From Candidatus Zixiibacteriota bacterium (lineage in GTDB: Bacteria; Zixibacteria; MSB-5A5; GN15; FEB-12), in the NCBI GenBank assembly GCA_022564135.1, contig JADFLZ010000126.1, positions 1 through 6,457 of the forward strand: 6,457 bases of DNA, in the 5' to 3' direction. Each line of letters begins with the position of its first letter. Within the stretch, counting starts at the first letter, position 1. The position numbers and the translations under genes were made by a program. Under the pieces are notes generated by a model. The model saw only the letters and a list, made by a program, of their open reading frames with translations, ran no database searches and was not told the DNA's origin. Positions 4,391 through 6,457 of this stretch are shown piece by piece.

Positions 4391-6457
4391 ATGCGCGCCC
4401 AACTTACAGTCCTGGCTATCAGCATAACGATTGTGCTCATGGCGTCCGTCAGTTTACTTTCTGAGCCATCATTTAAATCAAATGAGATCAGTCAATTTAC
4501 ACAATCATTTGAAGGCGACCATTTTACGGTATTGGCTGCTAATAATCTGGCTCTGACAGTCTCCAATCATGGCAGATTTGGACCTGAAATTAAAAATGGC
4601 ACGCACCAAACAGGGGCAATCTACCCGTTAGTCTCTCTGGATCAGCTGGATGATTCTATATTTGATCCCTATGTTCTCTGGATGGCTGGCGCATGGATAA
4701 GGGGCAAGGTTAACGGAGAGTTACGAGTTACAGCAAGCGGGTACACCGATGGCTACACTCCGGGACCTATCGTGAACGAAACATATGTCACGCCCGATTC
4801 ATCTCATCGAGTATATAAGCTTTACTCCGACAGTATGGAGAATAATCCCAATCAAGACTACCTGGACTGGCCGGTTCATTTGGGCGCGCCGGTTGATGAT
4901 GCGGGTAAACCTAAATTGTCCGGGCAACAGACGCTGTGGACAGTTTTCAATGACGTCGATCCCAACCGACAAGAAAGCGAAGCGAGTAGCATTGAGCCTC
5001 TCGGAGTGGAAGTGCAGCTAACAGCCTGGGCGTCCAAAGATGACGGGGACATCAAGGTCCCGCTGCAATGGTCGCTTGATTTGACAAAAATCACCAACGG
5101 TTCACCGAGAATGATCTCAGCCTTTGTTAATATAACTGATCATAGTCTGCTTTCCGGTCATGACTATCAGCTGGTAGTTAGAGAAGACCAACTCTTGGGG
5201 GCGATCGCAGAATTGACTGACCTGACTACGTCGACAGTTGTAGTGTCTGACTTTCCGCTTGAGGTTGGTTTTGTCGGTAACGTAATTGAAACTTCCCTGG
5301 GCTTTAGAGTTGTTGTCTACCGTATGTCTAACTCCTTTGAGAGCTTTCAGGTTGTAGCTAACGGTGGCGGACTGCTGGACCCGCCGGTTGCCGGAGCTTT
5401 GCCCGAACAAGACTTTCCCACCGGTTACGACAGCGTCGGAAACCAAATCGAATTAACCGACCGGCAGCAGCTGGGCGATGGAATGTGGGCGATACATCGC
5501 GCCGGGCGATTGACTTTCGAGGACTTTCTTATGCAGTACTATGTTAGCTGGCCTAAACAATTCTATATTGTTGACGAATATGACTATGAAATACGTTTCA
5601 CCGGCGATCCAGCTGACACCAGTTCCGGCGGCAGTTATGCCACAGCGTTTGAAGCAGATAGACCAATCTTCTGGGTGCCGTTTGAAGTATGGAATATTGG
5701 CACAGGAACTGTTGACGATACCTCCGATGATTACAGGCTTATTCCGCTGCTACGGGAGGTAGATAAAAATCGTGTCTTTGCTCTGGAGAACTGGGGGACT
5801 GAGGATTCAGGCTCGGGATACTTTGAGCATATCGCATCTTCTGGAGACGACGATCCCTTCACCGATATCTTTACGGGCTACGTTCCCGGTGACAACTCCC
5901 CAGGTGAAGCCGGATACTTGGCCAATGTGGATGCAATGAATAACGGCACATTCTGGAATAGTTACAGCTATTTGAGGGAACAACCAGGCTGGTGGGTTTT
6001 GATAAATGTCGATGGTGGCAGCGCACCTCCTTTTAATCAGGATATGCCGGAGCAGGGAACCGTCTTTCGCATAACCAAGACAAGCCATATTCCGGTTGAC
6101 ACTTTTCAGTTCACGGCGGATGCCTCACAAATCCGAACATCCGGCCCTGAAGGAATGTCCATCTATCTTCAATACAAAATGTATAATAAATCCGATCATC
6201 CTATTGACAGCTTTTACTTTTCGTTCTTTGCTGAACCGAACTACAAAGTTGGCCTGATCGCGTGCGACACTCTTGATGATCTGTTCATCTGTTATAGTGG
6301 TTCAGACTTCGTTGACGAGTTTGGATTCTGGCCGCCCGCTGTTGGATGCAAAATAATCCACGGCTTGTTAACACCCTCATCAGGTGAGACAGCTCAATTT
6401 TGTGGCCAAGAAGTACCTGACTATGCAAACCTCGGCATGACCGCCTTGGGCGCTTAT
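4391..6457 (+). CDS. Large exported protein of unknown function, C-terminus beyond the window
   Basis: ATG at 4391, chosen for the AGGAG at 4377-4381 and the signal sequence it begins; the frame stays open for 689 codons to the window end. Residues 1-24 (MRAQLTVLAISITIVLMASV...) form a hydrophobic export signal, though no clean AxA cleavage site is seen. The N-terminal half carries a pattern I associate with large exported proteins of FCB-group bacteria: NNLALTVSNHGRFG (51-64), a W-M-A-G-A-W-I-R-G-K-V-N-G stretch near 98-110, DYLDWPVHLGAPVDDAGKP (156-174), QQTLWTVFNDVDP (177-189) and EPLGVEVQLTAW (199-210). Near the end come YKMYNKSDHPIDSFYFSFFAEPN and WPPAVGCKIIHG (647-658). Composition is rich in Asp, Gly and aromatic residues, as in beta-rich surface proteins. 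No catalytic motif is visible. A C-terminal sorting or dockerin-like domain would be expected past the window; that is family knowledge, not seen. Exported status is likely, function unknown. Confidence 0.88.
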   Translation, partial: MRAQLTVLAISITIVLMASVSLLSEPSFKSNEISQFTQSFEGDHFTVLAANNLALTVSNHGRFGPEIKNGTHQTGAIYPLVSLDQLDDSIFDPYVLWMAGAWIRGKVNGELRVTASGYTDGYTPGPIVNETYVTPDSSHRVYKLYSDSMENNPNQDYLDWPVHLGAPVDDAGKPKLSGQQTLWTVFNDVDPNRQESEASSIEPLGVEVQLTAWASKDDGDIKVPLQWSLDLTKITNGSPRMISAFVNITDHSLLSGHDYQLVVREDQLLGAIAELTDLTTSTVVVSDFPLEVGFVGNVIETSLGFRVVVYRMSNSFESFQVVANGGGLLDPPVAGALPEQDFPTGYDSVGNQIELTDRQQLGDGMWAIHRAGRLTFEDFLMQYYVSWPKQFYIVDEYDYEIRFTGDPADTSSGGSYATAFEADRPIFWVPFEVWNIGTGTVDDTSDDYRLIPLLREVDKNRVFALENWGTEDSGSGYFEHIASSGDDDPFTDIFTGYVPGDNSPGEAGYLANVDAMNNGTFWNSYSYLREQPGWWVLINVDGGSAPPFNQDMPEQGTVFRITKTSHIPVDTFQFTADASQIRTSGPEGMSIYLQYKMYNKSDHPIDSFYFSFFAEPNYKVGLIACDTLDDLFICYSGSDFVDEFGFWPPAVGCKIIHGLLTPSSGETAQFCGQEVPDYANLGMTALGAY

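Overview
The window looks like a chromosomal segment from an uncultivated Gram-negative bacterium of moderate GC. The large secreted protein at the right end, the NodU/SxtJ-type pair at the left end and the short palindromic repeats would fit an FCB-group lineage such as Zixibacteria, Ignavibacteria or Marinimicrobia. That placement is inference from recalled family resemblance; there is no rRNA or marker protein here to prove it.

Left part (1-2560). On the minus strand a small one-span membrane protein (1178-1423) is followed after one base by a NodU/CmcH-type O-carbamoyltransferase (1-1176, cut by the window edge). They look like a translationally coupled pair that decorates a sugar or polyketide-like product. 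Divergent from them, across a short AT-rich gap, is an extended short-chain dehydrogenase/reductase (1505-2560).

Middle (2561-3271). The reductase gene converges with a DoxX-family membrane protein (2858-3271, minus strand). The gap between their stops carries two short palindromic repeat families. The 3272-3520 gap holds the DoxX ribosome binding site and a credible sigma70-type promoter for the next gene.

The RNA locus (3521-4305). A complete one-piece tmRNA gene, ssrA, occupies 3521-3876, with a recognisable tRNA-Ala-like end, pseudoknot helices and a tag reading frame ending AMAA-stop. A 37-residue, extremely lysine-rich mini-protein gene follows (3935-4048). At 4181-4305 lies a second copy of only the last 99 nt of the tmRNA. 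It differs from the intact copy by two substitutions and a 26-nt insertion in the T-loop. Homology stops exactly at the mature 3' end of the tmRNA, the pattern left when a site-specific integrative element targets ssrA. Only about 0.3 kb lies between the copies, so any element is now a remnant, or the copy arose another way. This is the most interesting part of the window.

Right part (4306-6457). A good promoter starts just after the displaced tmRNA fragment and leads into a long gene for a secreted or surface protein. It is open for 689 codons and runs off the window. It belongs to a large family of exported proteins that I recognise by pattern but cannot assign a function.
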